Source: Caulobacter sp. UNC279MFTsu5.1
GTDB taxonomy: Bacteria; Pseudomonadota; Alphaproteobacteria; Caulobacterales; Caulobacteraceae
Direction: 5' to 3'
Assembly: GCF_900114015.1 (NCBI RefSeq)
Contig: NZ_FORN01000006.1
Coordinates: 124,001 to 188,000 of the forward strand
Length of the DNA: 64,000 bases
The position numbers were made by a program, and so were the translations under genes. Every line of letters begins with the position of its first letter. The first letter of the stretch is position 1. Below the pieces are notes generated by a model. It made no database searches and was not told the origin of the DNA. It worked only from the letters and a program-made list of their open reading frames with translations. Positions 43,910-52,046 of the stretch are shown one piece after another.

Positions 43910-44997
43910 TCCAGTCGCGCCTCCACGACCTCATCGCCCTGGCCGATGAGCCCTCCAGCTCGCGCCGTCGCGAACTGCTGCGCGGCGTCACCGACCTGTT
44001 CTTCACCGCCGAAGGCCATGGCGACGTCGAGATGGGCCTGTTCGACGACGTGATGGGCCAGCTGGCCGGCGAGATGGAAGAGGCCGTACGGATCGAGCTG
44101 GCCGAGCGCCTGGGAACCAGCGCCACGCCGCCGCCGTCCCTGACCCGCGCCCTGGCCAGCGACAGCATCGCCGTCGCCCGCCCGATCCTGCAGGGCGCGC
44201 CCCAGCTCAGCGAGGCCGACCTGCTGCACGTGGCCCGCACCCAGGGCCAGGACCACCTGCGGGCCATCTCGCGGCGCTCCGTCGTGCCCAGCCTGGTGTC
44301 CGACGCCATCGTCCAGCGCGGCGACGACACCACCCTGGGCGTGCTGCTGCGCAACGAGGGCGCGGTGCTGTCGCGCCAGGCCCACGAGGCGGCGGTCGAC
44401 CGCGCGGCGGCCAATCCCGAACTGCACGAGGCGGTGATCGACCGCCAGGCCCTGCCGATGGACCTGCTCAACGAGATGTACTTCGTGGCCGAGGCGCGCC
44501 TGCGCGACCGGATCATGGAGCGCAACGCCAATGTCGATCCGGCCATCCTGGACGCCGCCCTCAAGGCCGGCCGCAACCGCGTCGCGGCCAGCGACGGCGC
44601 CCTGCCGCCTGACTACGACGCCGCGGTCAGGGAGATCGTCGCCCTGAAGGCGCGGGGCGCCATCACGCCCCTGGGCCTGGTCGCCATGCTCCGCGCCAAC
44701 CGCACCACGATCTTCCTGGTCGCCCTGGCCGAGCTGGCCGACATCGACTTCCACACCGCCCGCAAGATCATCGAACGCCGCGAGCTGGACGCCCTGGCGG
44801 TGGTCTGCAAGGCGGCGGACTTCGATCGCGCCCTGTTCCTGACCTTCGCCCTGCTGATCCTGGACCCCAACGACAACGCCATGGGCAAGGCCAAGGAATA
44901 CGGCGAGCTCTACGCCGCCCTGCCCCGCGACGCGGCCCTGCGCACCATCCGCTTCTGGCGCATGCGCCGCACGACGGGCGACGTCGCGGCGGCGTAG
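43906..44997 (+). CDS. DUF2336 protein
   Basis: 363 residues, mostly helical repeats. RRELLRGVTDLFF near the start, and the repeating ISRRSVVPSLVSDAIVQRG and VLLRNEGAVLS blocks match the alphaproteobacterial DUF2336 family, which resembles HEAT-type repeats. TTG start overlapping the upstream stop. Function unknown; co-translation with a secreted protein is unusual. Confidence 0.85.
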   Translation: MIQSRLHDLIALADEPSSSRRRELLRGVTDLFFTAEGHGDVEMGLFDDVMGQLAGEMEEAVRIELAERLGTSATPPPSLTRALASDSIAVARPILQGAPQLSEADLLHVARTQGQDHLRAISRRSVVPSLVSDAIVQRGDDTTLGVLLRNEGAVLSRQAHEAAVDRAAANPELHEAVIDRQALPMDLLNEMYFVAEARLRDRIMERNANVDPAILDAALKAGRNRVAASDGALPPDYDAAVREIVALKARGAITPLGLVAMLRANRTTIFLVALAELADIDFHTARKIIERRELDALAVVCKAADFDRALFLTFALLILDPNDNAMGKAKEYGELYAALPRDAALRTIRFWRMRRTTGDVAAA

Positions 44998-45074
44998 GTG
45001 TCGAAGCACGGAACCGGCGTCCCCCGACGCCGTTCCCCTTCAGTCGAGAGGCCTTCCGTCTCCGGAGCGCCCCA

Positions 45075-45644
45075 GTGAAACTGCCCCAGAACAAGACAAC
45101 CCTGATCGCCGGCGTCGCCGCGGCGGCGGTCGTGACGACGGTCGCCCTGGCCATGGCCGCCTGGCCCGCCCTGACGCGACCCGACCCTCCGGCCGAGGCG
45201 GCCGGCGACGACGGCCTGCGCATCAGCGTGGTCGAGCCGCCCAAGGCGCCGGTCCCCCGCGCCAGTCCGCTGGACGTCGGCCTGTCCGAGGCCGCCCAGG
45301 CCATGGCGAAAAGCCGCGCGGCGCTGTTCGCCGCCACGCCGGCTCCCGCGCCGGTCCGGAGCCCGCGAACGAACGAAGACGACGGCCTCGCGCCCCTCGG
45401 GCCGAGCGACGACCGGTGGGAGCGCGAACGCGCCGGAAGCGGCTTCGAGCTGGCCCGGCAGATGCGGGAAGAGGAACGGGCGGCCCGCCGCGAGCGGGAT
45501 CGCCGCGAGGCCCAGGAACAAGCCGACCGCGACCGCCGCTGGGACGAAGAGCGCGAGCGGGAACGCGCCGACGACCGGCGCTATGACGACCGCTACGGTC
45601 CCCCGCCCCCGCCGGACGATGATCGACCGCCGCCCGAACCCTGA
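45075..45644 (+). CDS. Membrane-anchored protein with charged Arg/Glu/Asp tail
   Basis: 189 residues. One N-terminal helix (LIAGVAAAAVVTTVALAMAA) is followed by a Pro-rich linker and a highly charged helical region (EEERAARRERDRREAQEQ) that ends in DDRPPPEP. No domain recognised. GTG start after GGAG. Confidence 0.6.
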   Translation: MKLPQNKTTLIAGVAAAAVVTTVALAMAAWPALTRPDPPAEAAGDDGLRISVVEPPKAPVPRASPLDVGLSEAAQAMAKSRAALFAATPAPAPVRSPRTNEDDGLAPLGPSDDRWERERAGSGFELARQMREEERAARRERDRREAQEQADRDRRWDEERERERADDRRYDDRYGPPPPPDDDRPPPEP

Positions 45645-45704
45645 CGCCGGCGGCGGAACGAGCGGACTGAAAAAGTCGATGACGCCAGAACGGTGAAGCG
45701 CGCC

Positions 45705-46148
45705 CTAGCCGCGCCGCCGATGCATCAAGGTCAGCAGCCAGCCGACGCCGAGGCCGCCCGCGACGGTCAGGGGCAAGGTCAGGAGATCGGGCGTGGGCTC
45801 GCGCAGCCAAAGGTCGCGGCCGGCCAGCAATCCCCAGACGAGCAGCCCCCAGATCGCGCCATGCACGGCCCACGGATACTGGTCAATCCAGCCGCGCAGG
45901 CCTGGTCTCGGCTCCGGTTCGCGCGCCGGCTCGACGGGACCGCCGCACGCGCCACAGGTCCAGCCGCCCCATGGCCCCAGAGGCGCGGCGTCCGTCTCGA
46001 CCGGCGTTTCGCAGGCCTTGCAGCGCGGCGGCTCGGCGCGGCGGCGCACCGCCGACGGCATGCCCCGCAGCCCCATGATCACGATGAACAGATAGATGAG
46101 GAGATAGACGACCCGCGAGACGTCCACGTCCTTGAAACCCTCGCCCAT
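45705..46148 (-). CDS. Small membrane protein with zinc ribbon
   Basis: 147 residues. VVYLLIYLFIVIMGLRGM is a first helix, CKAC and CGAC form a four-cysteine zinc-ribbon pair around residues 45-75, and two further helices follow. ATG 46,148 is behind GGGGGCGGC; a TTG at 46,175 would add nine residues. Role unknown. Confidence 0.65.
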   Translation of the reverse strand: MGEGFKDVDVSRVVYLLIYLFIVIMGLRGMPSAVRRRAEPPRCKACETPVETDAAPLGPWGGWTCGACGGPVEPAREPEPRPGLRGWIDQYPWAVHGAIWGLLVWGLLAGRDLWLREPTPDLLTLPLTVAGGLGVGWLLTLMHRRRG

Positions 46149-46210
46149 GCCGCCCCCGAAACGCTCCGCCGTCAAGCTAGGCCGCGTCGCGTTTCAGGTC
46201 GAGCGTTGGA

Positions 46211-46513
46211 TCAGCGGATGCGGATGCGGACCGGGACGTCGATGAACGAGCCGGCGCGGCTCTTGCCGTCGGGGCCCATCAGGTCGACCTGGAACTGCGA
46301 GGCCATGGTCAGGGCGGCCTTGCCGACGCCCATCTCGGCCGGGAATTCGCTCTGCACCGAGCAGGCGGTCAGGCCGCCGTCGCGCTTGACCATGCAGCTG
46401 AGCAGCGCCTCGGCGATCTGGGGCTGGACGTCCTTGACCTGGGTGACCGTCGCCTGGGCGGTCGGGGTCGGAACGATCGAGACGGCGGCGGCGGCGAGCA
46501 ACGAAGCGATCAC
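46211..46513 (-). CDS. Small secreted protein of unknown function
   Basis: 100 residues from GTG 46,513 (AGGGAAG upstream). A short signal peptide ends near PTAQA. The remainder resembles the C-terminal energy-transduction fold of TonB-like sequences only loosely (ALLSCMVKRDGGLTACSV; ALTMASQFQVDLMGP). Two cysteines could pair. It follows the TPR-like gene by 60 bases. Confidence 0.6.
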   Translation of the reverse strand: MIASLLAAAAVSIVPTPTAQATVTQVKDVQPQIAEALLSCMVKRDGGLTACSVQSEFPAEMGVGKAALTMASQFQVDLMGPDGKSRAGSFIDVPVRIRIR

Positions 46514-46573
46514 TGGGTCTTCCCTACTGGTCTTGGGTCCGGCCCGTTCGAGGCCGTCCGGTTTCATTCTGGG

Positions 46574-47950
46574 TCAGGCGGCGTGCGCCTGCTTGACCCG
46601 TTGCAACCCCTGGGCCGCCAGGTCGGTCAGCGACCGCAGGCCCAGCTCGGCGAAGATGTCGAAGGCGCTGGCCAGGGCCATGGCGGCTCGGTCCAGGCGG
46701 CCGTCGTCGCGGCCGGTGATCTCGACCCGGGCCTCGTAGAGTCGGGCCAGGTTCATCTGGGTCACGGCCCAGGCGGCCGGATCGCGCCCGCCCGGGGTCG
46801 CGGTCAGCTCGGCCTTGAAGGCCATCTCGGCGGCGTCCAGCACGGCCAGGTCGGCGGTCAGTTCGGCGCAACGGGCCAGGCTGAGGGCGCGGTTGTTGGC
46901 GACCACGGCGCGCAGGGCCAGGGCCGGCTGGGTCTTGAGGATGTGCGAGGCGCGGTCGTAGCAGGTGACCGCCCGTTCGAAGCAGTGCTCGGAGGTGGTG
47001 GCCTCGCCCATGGCCTGCAGGCCAGCGCCCAGGGCGGCCTGGGCCCGCGCCCAGTCCATCGGGCTATGGTCGGCGGTGACCGGCTCCAGCGCCTTGACCA
47101 GGGCCTCGACGCCGTCGGCGATGTGATTGAGCTCGCCGTCCAGTTCGCCCAGCTGCACCAGGGCCGCGCCGCGCAGCGACTCCAGCCGCGACCAGGCCAG
47201 GGGCTCGAAATCGGGATCCAGGCCGGCCTCGGCCTCCCTGGCCTCGTTGAGGGCCGCCTGGGTCAGAGCGCGGTCCTTCAGGCGGGCCGCGCAGGCCAAG
47301 AGCAGCTCGACGCGGGCGGCGCGCTGGTCCGCCAGCAGCAGGCGCGACGCCCCGCCCTTGACGCGGCGCGCGGCCGCCAAGCCCCGCAGCGGCGCTTCGA
47401 AGGCCGCGGCGGCGGCCAGGGCACGGTCCAGGTCGTTCTCTCCCAGGGCGACGCGGCCCTCCAGCCCGGCCAGCAGAGCCTCGACCATGGCGCAGCGGTG
47501 GCCCGGCGCGGTCTTGGCCAAGGTCAGGGTGGCGCCGGCGGCGGCGTGCAGGCCCTCGTCGCCGAACAGGTCGGCGCCCAGCACGGCCAGGGTCGCCTGC
47601 TCGCAGCGGGCGGCGGCCAGGCTCTCCTGCTTGTGCTCGGCTTCGAAGATCTTGGCGGCGGCCTCGGCCTGGGCCGCCCCCTTGCGCAGGGCGGCGGCGT
47701 CGCCCGAGCGACGGGCCAGCTCGCGCCAGACGACGGCGGCCTCCAGCAGGCGGTGGCCGCGATCCTTGGCGCCGATCCGGCCGGCGGCGACGTCGGCCGA
47801 GCGGGCCTCGTTGACCAGCAGGCGCAGGTCCAGCAGCTCCAGCAGCGAGGTGTCGCCGCCGGTCAGTCCGTCGCGATGCGCCGCGGCCCGCGCGGGGGCC
47901 CCGGCGTCGACTCCGAAGAGTCTCTTCAGGTCACGACCGAAATCGAACAT
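46574..47950 (-). CDS. TPR-like helical repeat protein
   Basis: 458 residues, Ala/Leu-rich helical repeats throughout (AQAALGAGLQAMGEATTSEH, FERAVTCYDRASHIL), consistent with degenerate tetratricopeptide repeats. No catalytic domain seen. The ATG at 47,950 gives MFDFGRDLKRLFGVDAG. A perfect CtrA box (48,038-48,053) lies about 90 bases upstream, suggesting cell-cycle control if the host is Caulobacter. Confidence 0.65.
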   Translation of the reverse strand: MFDFGRDLKRLFGVDAGAPARAAAHRDGLTGGDTSLLELLDLRLLVNEARSADVAAGRIGAKDRGHRLLEAAVVWRELARRSGDAAALRKGAAQAEAAAKIFEAEHKQESLAAARCEQATLAVLGADLFGDEGLHAAAGATLTLAKTAPGHRCAMVEALLAGLEGRVALGENDLDRALAAAAAFEAPLRGLAAARRVKGGASRLLLADQRAARVELLLACAARLKDRALTQAALNEAREAEAGLDPDFEPLAWSRLESLRGAALVQLGELDGELNHIADGVEALVKALEPVTADHSPMDWARAQAALGAGLQAMGEATTSEHCFERAVTCYDRASHILKTQPALALRAVVANNRALSLARCAELTADLAVLDAAEMAFKAELTATPGGRDPAAWAVTQMNLARLYEARVEITGRDDGRLDRAAMALASAFDIFAELGLRSLTDLAAQGLQRVKQAHAA

Positions 47951-48037
47951 CGCTGCGTACTCCGGACACGGAACGTCCCACGCCGGGACGTCCGGCAAAG
48001 GTTCAACGCATGAACAGCAAAGCCGGAGCCAACGCGT

Positions 48038-48053
48038 TTAACAAGTCGTTAAC
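48038..48053. promoter_or_regulatory. CtrA-type binding box
   Basis: TTAACAAGTCGTTAAC fits TTAA-N7-TTAAC exactly and lies upstream of the minus-strand TPR-like gene. Function requires that the host has CtrA, as Caulobacter does. Confidence 0.6.
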
Positions 48054-48066
48054 GAAGCCTAAGATT

Positions 48067-48110
48067 GCGTTAACCATAAATATTTTCGGCGCGTTTACAC
48101 TTCGTTCCCG
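48067..48110. repeat. Imperfect direct repeat, copy 1
   Basis: A 44-base block containing CGTTAACCATA, CGCGTTTAC and GTTCCCG; about 32 of 44 bases match copy 2 at 48,228. It flanks a sigma-54-like promoter. Confidence 0.65.
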
Positions 48111-48142
48111 AACGCCGCCCAAACCCCTGTTTCTGCGCCGAT

Positions 48143-48158
48143 TTGGCACACTTCTTGC
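48143..48158 (+). promoter_or_regulatory. Sigma-54-type promoter
   Basis: TTGGCAC-ACTTC-TTGC matches the -24/-12 consensus, with exactly 10 bases between the GG and GC dinucleotides. Transcription would start near 48,170 and run toward the minus-strand gene at 48,314. No normal-sized plus-strand gene lies directly downstream. Confidence 0.55.
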
Positions 48159-48224
48159 TTGACGGATCCTGGCGGGAAAGCGCGTACGGACGCGCCTCTT
48201 AGAACATTGTTCACCGAAGTAAAA

Positions 48225-48317
48225 ATGACGTTAACCATAGATTTTAAGATCGCGTTTACCTTATGTTCCCGCGCAGCCGCCAAGGGCCTGCCCGGCCCTC
48301 GGTTCGCGAGCCGCTAG
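48225..48317 (+). CDS. Possible 30-residue peptide downstream of sigma-54 promoter
   Basis: ATG at 48,225 opens a 30-codon frame (MTLTIDFKIAFTLCSRAAAK and a basic tail). The ribosome site is weak (GAAG) and it spans direct-repeat copy 2. It is reported because it is the only frame between the promoter and the next gene; it may be chance. Confidence 0.2.
   Translation: MTLTIDFKIAFTLCSRAAAKGLPGPRFASR
48228..48271. repeat. Imperfect direct repeat, copy 2
   Basis: Partner of 48,067-48,110, separated by 117 bases. It contains the same CGTTAACCATA and CGCGTTTAC cores. Confidence 0.65.
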
Positions 48318-48763
48318 AGGCCGTAGCCGCGCGCCATGGCGGCGGCGAAGATCGGGATCAGGGCGAAGACCGCCAGCTCGGCCAGCATCACCTTGCGCAC
48401 CTTGGCCACCTCGGCGGCGGGTGGAACGAAGGCGGGATCGGTCTTGGCCTGCCTGCGCCATTTCAGGATGGCGATCGTGGGGGCGATCGACAGCAGCCCC
48501 ACCGCCGCGAAGGCGGCGATCTTGGCCCAGAACAGCGGATTGTGCAGGTAGAAGTCCGCCCCCTTGGCGCCCAGGAAGACTCGGCCGAAGCCGACCGCCA
48601 GGATCAGCACCGCCGTCCCGCCGTAGCTGGCGTCGATCCCGCCCAGGGTCTTGAGCCCCGCCCCGCTCACGCCCGGCCTGACCAGCACGAACCCGGCCAT
48701 CATCAGCCCAGCCAGCGACAGGATCAGCAGGTGGTGCAGGATGGCCAGGACGAGATCCAGCAT
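48314..48763 (-). CDS. DUF2214-like integral membrane protein
   Basis: 149 residues with four hydrophobic helices. AILHHLLILSLAGLMMAGFV with the HH pair, GIDASYGG and YLHNPLFWAKIAAF match the DUF2214 family of predicted membrane proteins. The start at 48,763 gives MLDLVLAIL. Function unknown. Confidence 0.72.
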   Translation of the reverse strand: MLDLVLAILHHLLILSLAGLMMAGFVLVRPGVSGAGLKTLGGIDASYGGTAVLILAVGFGRVFLGAKGADFYLHNPLFWAKIAAFAAVGLLSIAPTIAILKWRRQAKTDPAFVPPAAEVAKVRKVMLAELAVFALIPIFAAAMARGYGL

Positions 48764-48870
48764 GGCGAGCTCCGACTCGGTGGATTGCCGGGAGCATGAC
48801 TGGAAGAGCGCCATTCGTCACGGCCCCGCCGACTCTGGCCAGCCCTCGCGACGGCCGCTAGACAGGAGTC

Positions 48871-49341
48871 ATGACCGCTTCCGTCGACCTCTGGACCGCC
48901 TCGCTCTGCAAACCCGATCCCGGCTATGGCGGCTGGGCCCATGTCCGCCGCAACGCCGACGGGACCCTGGCCGGCGCGGCCGGCGGCGAGCGCCGGGTCG
49001 GCGGCGCCAAGATGGCGCTGACGGGTGTGATCGAGGCGCTGAGCGCCCTGGCCGACCTGCCGGTCGACACGGCGGTGACCCTGCACTTCGCCGATCCGGC
49101 CCTGGCCGCCGAGCTGGTCGCCGGCGACGGCGCCTGGGCCACCGCCGAGCCCGAAGCCTGGGCCGCCGCCCGCCCGTTGCTGGCCGCCCGCCCCGTATTG
49201 ACCCTGTCGCCGCTGGCGGACGCCGCGCCCGCCGCCGGCTTCCTGAAGGCCTGGGCCGACTTCGGCCTCGACACCGCCAAGACCCGAGGGACGTTCAAGG
49301 CCGCGATCCCCAGGCCGAACCTGCTGAAGTTCCCGGGCTAG
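48871..49341 (+). CDS. RNase H-like fold protein lacking catalytic acids
   Basis: 156 residues. PGYGGWAHVRR followed by a GGERRVGGAKMALTGVIEAL helix parallels RNase HI (PGPGGWG, then NNRMEL), but the first-strand Asp and the Glu of the helix are replaced (WTASLC; AKMAL). The last part (FKAAIPRPNLLKFPG) is not RNase H-like. It is probably a non-nuclease derivative that binds nucleic acid or protein. Assignment rests on pattern reading. Confidence 0.5.
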   Translation: MTASVDLWTASLCKPDPGYGGWAHVRRNADGTLAGAAGGERRVGGAKMALTGVIEALSALADLPVDTAVTLHFADPALAAELVAGDGAWATAEPEAWAAARPLLAARPVLTLSPLADAAPAAGFLKAWADFGLDTAKTRGTFKAAIPRPNLLKFPG

Positions 49342-49343
49342 GC

Positions 49344-49574
49344 CTACGGGCAGAGCGTGGTCTCGCGGACCACGTAGGGCGTCCGCACGCCCCACTGCGA
49401 TCCGGTCCCGTCACAGTTGCTGTAGACCTCGCCGACCAGCTGGTTGTAGTCCGCCCCCGAATAGTACTGCGCCGCGACCGCGTACAGCCGTCGCGCGGAA
49501 GCCGGCTCGGCCCAGGCGAACAGCGAGGCGGTCATCAGCGCGCCGGCGACCAGCTTGGTCATCAGGGTCTTCAT
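49344..49574 (-). CDS. Small secreted Cys-containing peptide (DUF6289-like)
   Basis: 76 residues from ATG 49,574, with GGAGGATCGCC upstream. A signal peptide ends near EPASA. The mature part (YYSGADYNQLVGEVYSNCDG, ending TTLCP) resembles small secreted proteins of proteobacteria with one disulfide. Convergent with the RNase H-like gene, 2 bases apart. Confidence 0.65.
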   Translation of the reverse strand: MKTLMTKLVAGALMTASLFAWAEPASARRLYAVAAQYYSGADYNQLVGEVYSNCDGTGSQWGVRTPYVVRETTLCP

Positions 49575-49668
49575 GGCGATCCTCCGCGAAACCGCCTTTG
49601 ACGCTACACGCCTAAAGATTGCACACAACCTTCGCGACCTCGCCTCGCGACTCACATCGCCGTGATGC

Positions 49669-50049
49669 TCAGCGCCCGGCCACGATCAGGTCGGCCGTGG
49701 CCGGGTTGCAGGCGAACGGGATGTCGGCCAGGGTCGCCATGCGGATCAGCGCCTTGACGTCGACGTCGTGCGGCTGGGGCGACAGCGGGTCGACGAAGAA
49801 CACCAGCAGGTCCAGCCGCCCTTCAGCCAGCAGGGCCCCCAGCTGCTGGTCGCCGCCCAGCGGTCCGCTCTTCAGGCGGGTCAGGTCCAGGTCCGGCAGG
49901 ACCTGCAGGATCCGCCCGCCCGTGGTCCCCGTGGCGTAGAGCCTGTGCCGCGCCAGGAACGCCTGGTGCGTCACGGCCCAATCGACCAGGGCCGCCTTCT
50001 TGTCGTCGTGGGCGACCAGGCCGATGGCGAGCGGGGCGTTGGCGGGCAT
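49669..50049 (-). CDS. mgsA: Methylglyoxal synthase
   Basis: 126 residues. It converts dihydroxyacetone phosphate to methylglyoxal and phosphate when triose phosphates build up. [14 protein letters not shown] contains the catalytic aspartate and [18 protein letters not shown] the conserved His. The N-terminus [10 protein letters not shown] is family-typical. It relieves overflow from glycolytic or Entner-Doudoroff flux. Confidence 0.95.
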   Translation of the reverse strand: MPANAPLAIGLVAHDDKKAALVDWAVTHQAFLARHRLYATGTTGGRILQVLPDLDLTRLKSGPLGGDQQLGALLAEGRLDLLVFFVDPLSPQPHDVDVKALIRMATLADIPFACNPATADLIVAGR

Positions 50050-50126
50050 GGGGAGTCTCCGGGGTCCGGCCTCTCCTAGCCGCTTCCCGGGGACTTGGAA
50101 AAGCCGGACCGAAAGAAACGCCGTCG

Positions 50127-50702
50127 TCAGGAGAACCGGATCTTGGCGGGCGCCGACAGCTCCGGCGTGGCGCGCTCGACCAGCACCTCGTCGTGCAGCG
50201 ACAGTTTGGCGTTGGCCGCGAACACCCCGGCCGTGGCGCACACCACCTTGCCGCCGCGCACCTCCAGCCGCACGCCCTTGACCTTCAGGGCCAGCTCGAT
50301 CTCGAAGTCCAGGTCGGCCACCTTGACCGCGCCGTAGCGCAGCTCGATGCGCGGCTTGTGGGTGGAGGCGATCTTGTGGTCGTCCAGATCCTGGAAGAAG
50401 GCGTCGTCGGGATGGGCCTTGGACTCCTCGACGCATTTCTTGAAGCGCTCCAGCTTCATCCAACCGTCGAACAGCACCCGCTCGACCGACAGGTCCAGCA
50501 GCTTGCCGACCTCGTCCCGGCAACCGTCCTCGACGTCGCCCCAGCAGGCGCTGGGGAACTTCTGGGCGGCCTGGGAGATCGCCTGGGCCAGGGGCGGCGC
50601 GTCCTTGACGGCCTCCAGCGGATCGCCGCCGTCCTCGGCGAACAGGGCGCGCCAGGTCATGCCGCCGCGGGGCGCGGACGGGTCGCGGGCCGCTTCGGTC
50701 AT
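50127..50702 (-). CDS. Hypothetical protein, co-translated with an upstream membrane protein
   Basis: 191 residues with no signal peptide or membrane helix. The second half is beta-rich ([31 protein letters not shown]), suggesting a small binding or OB-like domain; the first half is helical ([19 protein letters not shown]). The ATG overlaps the stop of the gene encoding the Pro-rich membrane protein. No family recognised. Confidence 0.65.
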   Translation of the reverse strand: MTEAARDPSAPRGGMTWRALFAEDGGDPLEAVKDAPPLAQAISQAAQKFPSACWGDVEDGCRDEVGKLLDLSVERVLFDGWMKLERFKKCVEESKAHPDDAFFQDLDDHKIASTHKPRIELRYGAVKVADLDFEIELALKVKGVRLEVRGGKVVCATAGVFAANAKLSLHDEVLVERATPELSAPAKIRFS

Positions 50703-51781
50703 GGCGCGGTCTCCAGCAAGGGATAGTCCAGCCTCAGTTCACCGGCCTCGGCGGCGTGCTCGAACCGCAGCGAGACCGCCATGCCGGCCCGGGGCGAGCC
50801 GTCCGGCGTCAGGACGACGACGCCAGGGTCGGCGACCAGGGCGATCTCCGGCGCGCAGGGCGGCGGCGACGCCGCCGGCTTCGCGCGGCCCAGCCATCGG
50901 GCGAGGCCGAACCCGCCGCCCGCGGCCGCGGCCAGGGCGACCAGCCACAGCCAGAGCGGGATCGCCGGCCCCTTGGACGCCGGGGGCGGCGTTGGCGGGA
51001 CCACCGGCGGGGCGACCGTCGGAGGCGGCTTCGGCGCGGCCGGCGGCTCGACGACCGCGACGGACGGAGGCTGGGGCTCGGCGACGGGCGCGGGCCGCAC
51101 GGGCTCGGTTCGGAGGGGTTTGGGCGCAAGGGCCGGCGGCGTCTGGATCGGCGGCTTCGACTGAACCGGCCTCGACGGCGCGGGCCTGGACTGAACGGGC
51201 GGCGGCTGCACGGGCGGCTGCACCCGCGGCGGCTCGACGGCCGGCGGCGTCTGCAGCGCCAGGGGCGGCCGCCCGCGCAGTCCCGCGTCGCGCCAGCCGT
51301 CGGCCGTGCAGCGCCGCCAGCGCTCGGGCGCGGCGGCATAGGTCGCGCAGGCCGCCTGGATCTCGGGGATCACCGCCAGCGGATCGGCCGGCGGGCCGGG
51401 CGTGGCCGGCGGGGTTCTGGGGCGGTTGCGCCAGGCGTCGAGCAGCTTGTCCAGCTGAGGCGTGATGTCGACCGGCTCGCGGGTCGGCGGCTGGGTCGCC
51501 GGGCCGTCGGGCGTCGTCGCGGCGCCCGGGACGGTCGTGGACGGCGCCGTGTCGGGGAACAGGCGTCGGCAATAGGCCGTCGGATCCGTCCGCCCCGCGT
51601 AGGATCGCAGGCATTCGTCATAGGTCCTGGGCGCGGCGGCCGGGGCGGCGGCGCGCGTGGCGGTCGGGACCGCAGTCGTCGTCACCGGTCGCGCGGGCTG
51701 CTGGAGCGCGGCGGCCGATGTCGCGATCGACAGCGCCAACACCGCGACCAAGCCGCCAGCCCTGCCCGGATTCCGCGCCAT
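50699..51781 (-). CDS. Pro-rich envelope protein with central membrane helix
   Basis: 360 residues. A signal peptide ([14 protein letters not shown]) precedes a Cys-containing domain ([20 protein letters not shown]), a long Pro-rich linker, one membrane helix ([20 protein letters not shown]) and a small cytoplasmic beta domain ([17 protein letters not shown]). The layout suggests a periplasm-to-cytoplasm connector. Forms an operon with the 50,127 gene by a 4-base overlap. Confidence 0.65.
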   Translation of the reverse strand: MARNPGRAGGLVAVLALSIATSAAALQQPARPVTTTAVPTATRAAAPAAAPRTYDECLRSYAGRTDPTAYCRRLFPDTAPSTTVPGAATTPDGPATQPPTREPVDITPQLDKLLDAWRNRPRTPPATPGPPADPLAVIPEIQAACATYAAAPERWRRCTADGWRDAGLRGRPPLALQTPPAVEPPRVQPPVQPPPVQSRPAPSRPVQSKPPIQTPPALAPKPLRTEPVRPAPVAEPQPPSVAVVEPPAAPKPPPTVAPPVVPPTPPPASKGPAIPLWLWLVALAAAAGGGFGLARWLGRAKPAASPPPCAPEIALVADPGVVVLTPDGSPRAGMAVSLRFEHAAEAGELRLDYPLLETAP

Positions 51782-52004
51782 TCCAGACGACCTTTCAATC
51801 GCGAGGAAGCTCCCGGGGCAGGGTCCGCCCGCGCTAATGCGCGGTCAAGTAGAATCGCAACCACACAGCAACTCTCACGCGCCAACGCGACGGGCAGACG
51901 CCGACCTGCCGGTCCCCGGCGCGGCGATCTCTGCCCAAGTGGCGGGCAGTCGGACCCGGCGTTCGTTCCGGCCCTTGCCCTCGACAGCGCAAAGGCTCGT
52001 GATG

Positions 52005-52028
52005 AGCCCGCCTGCGCCGGGCGGGCTC
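52005..52028 (+). promoter_or_regulatory. Leader hairpin before the exported aminotransferase
   Basis: GAGCCCGCC and GGCGGGCTC form a 9-bp stem immediately before the ribosome site TCAGGGAGACGA (52,033-52,044). It could affect mRNA stability or translation. Confidence 0.45.
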
Positions 52029-52046
52029 AAGATCAGGGAGACGACC

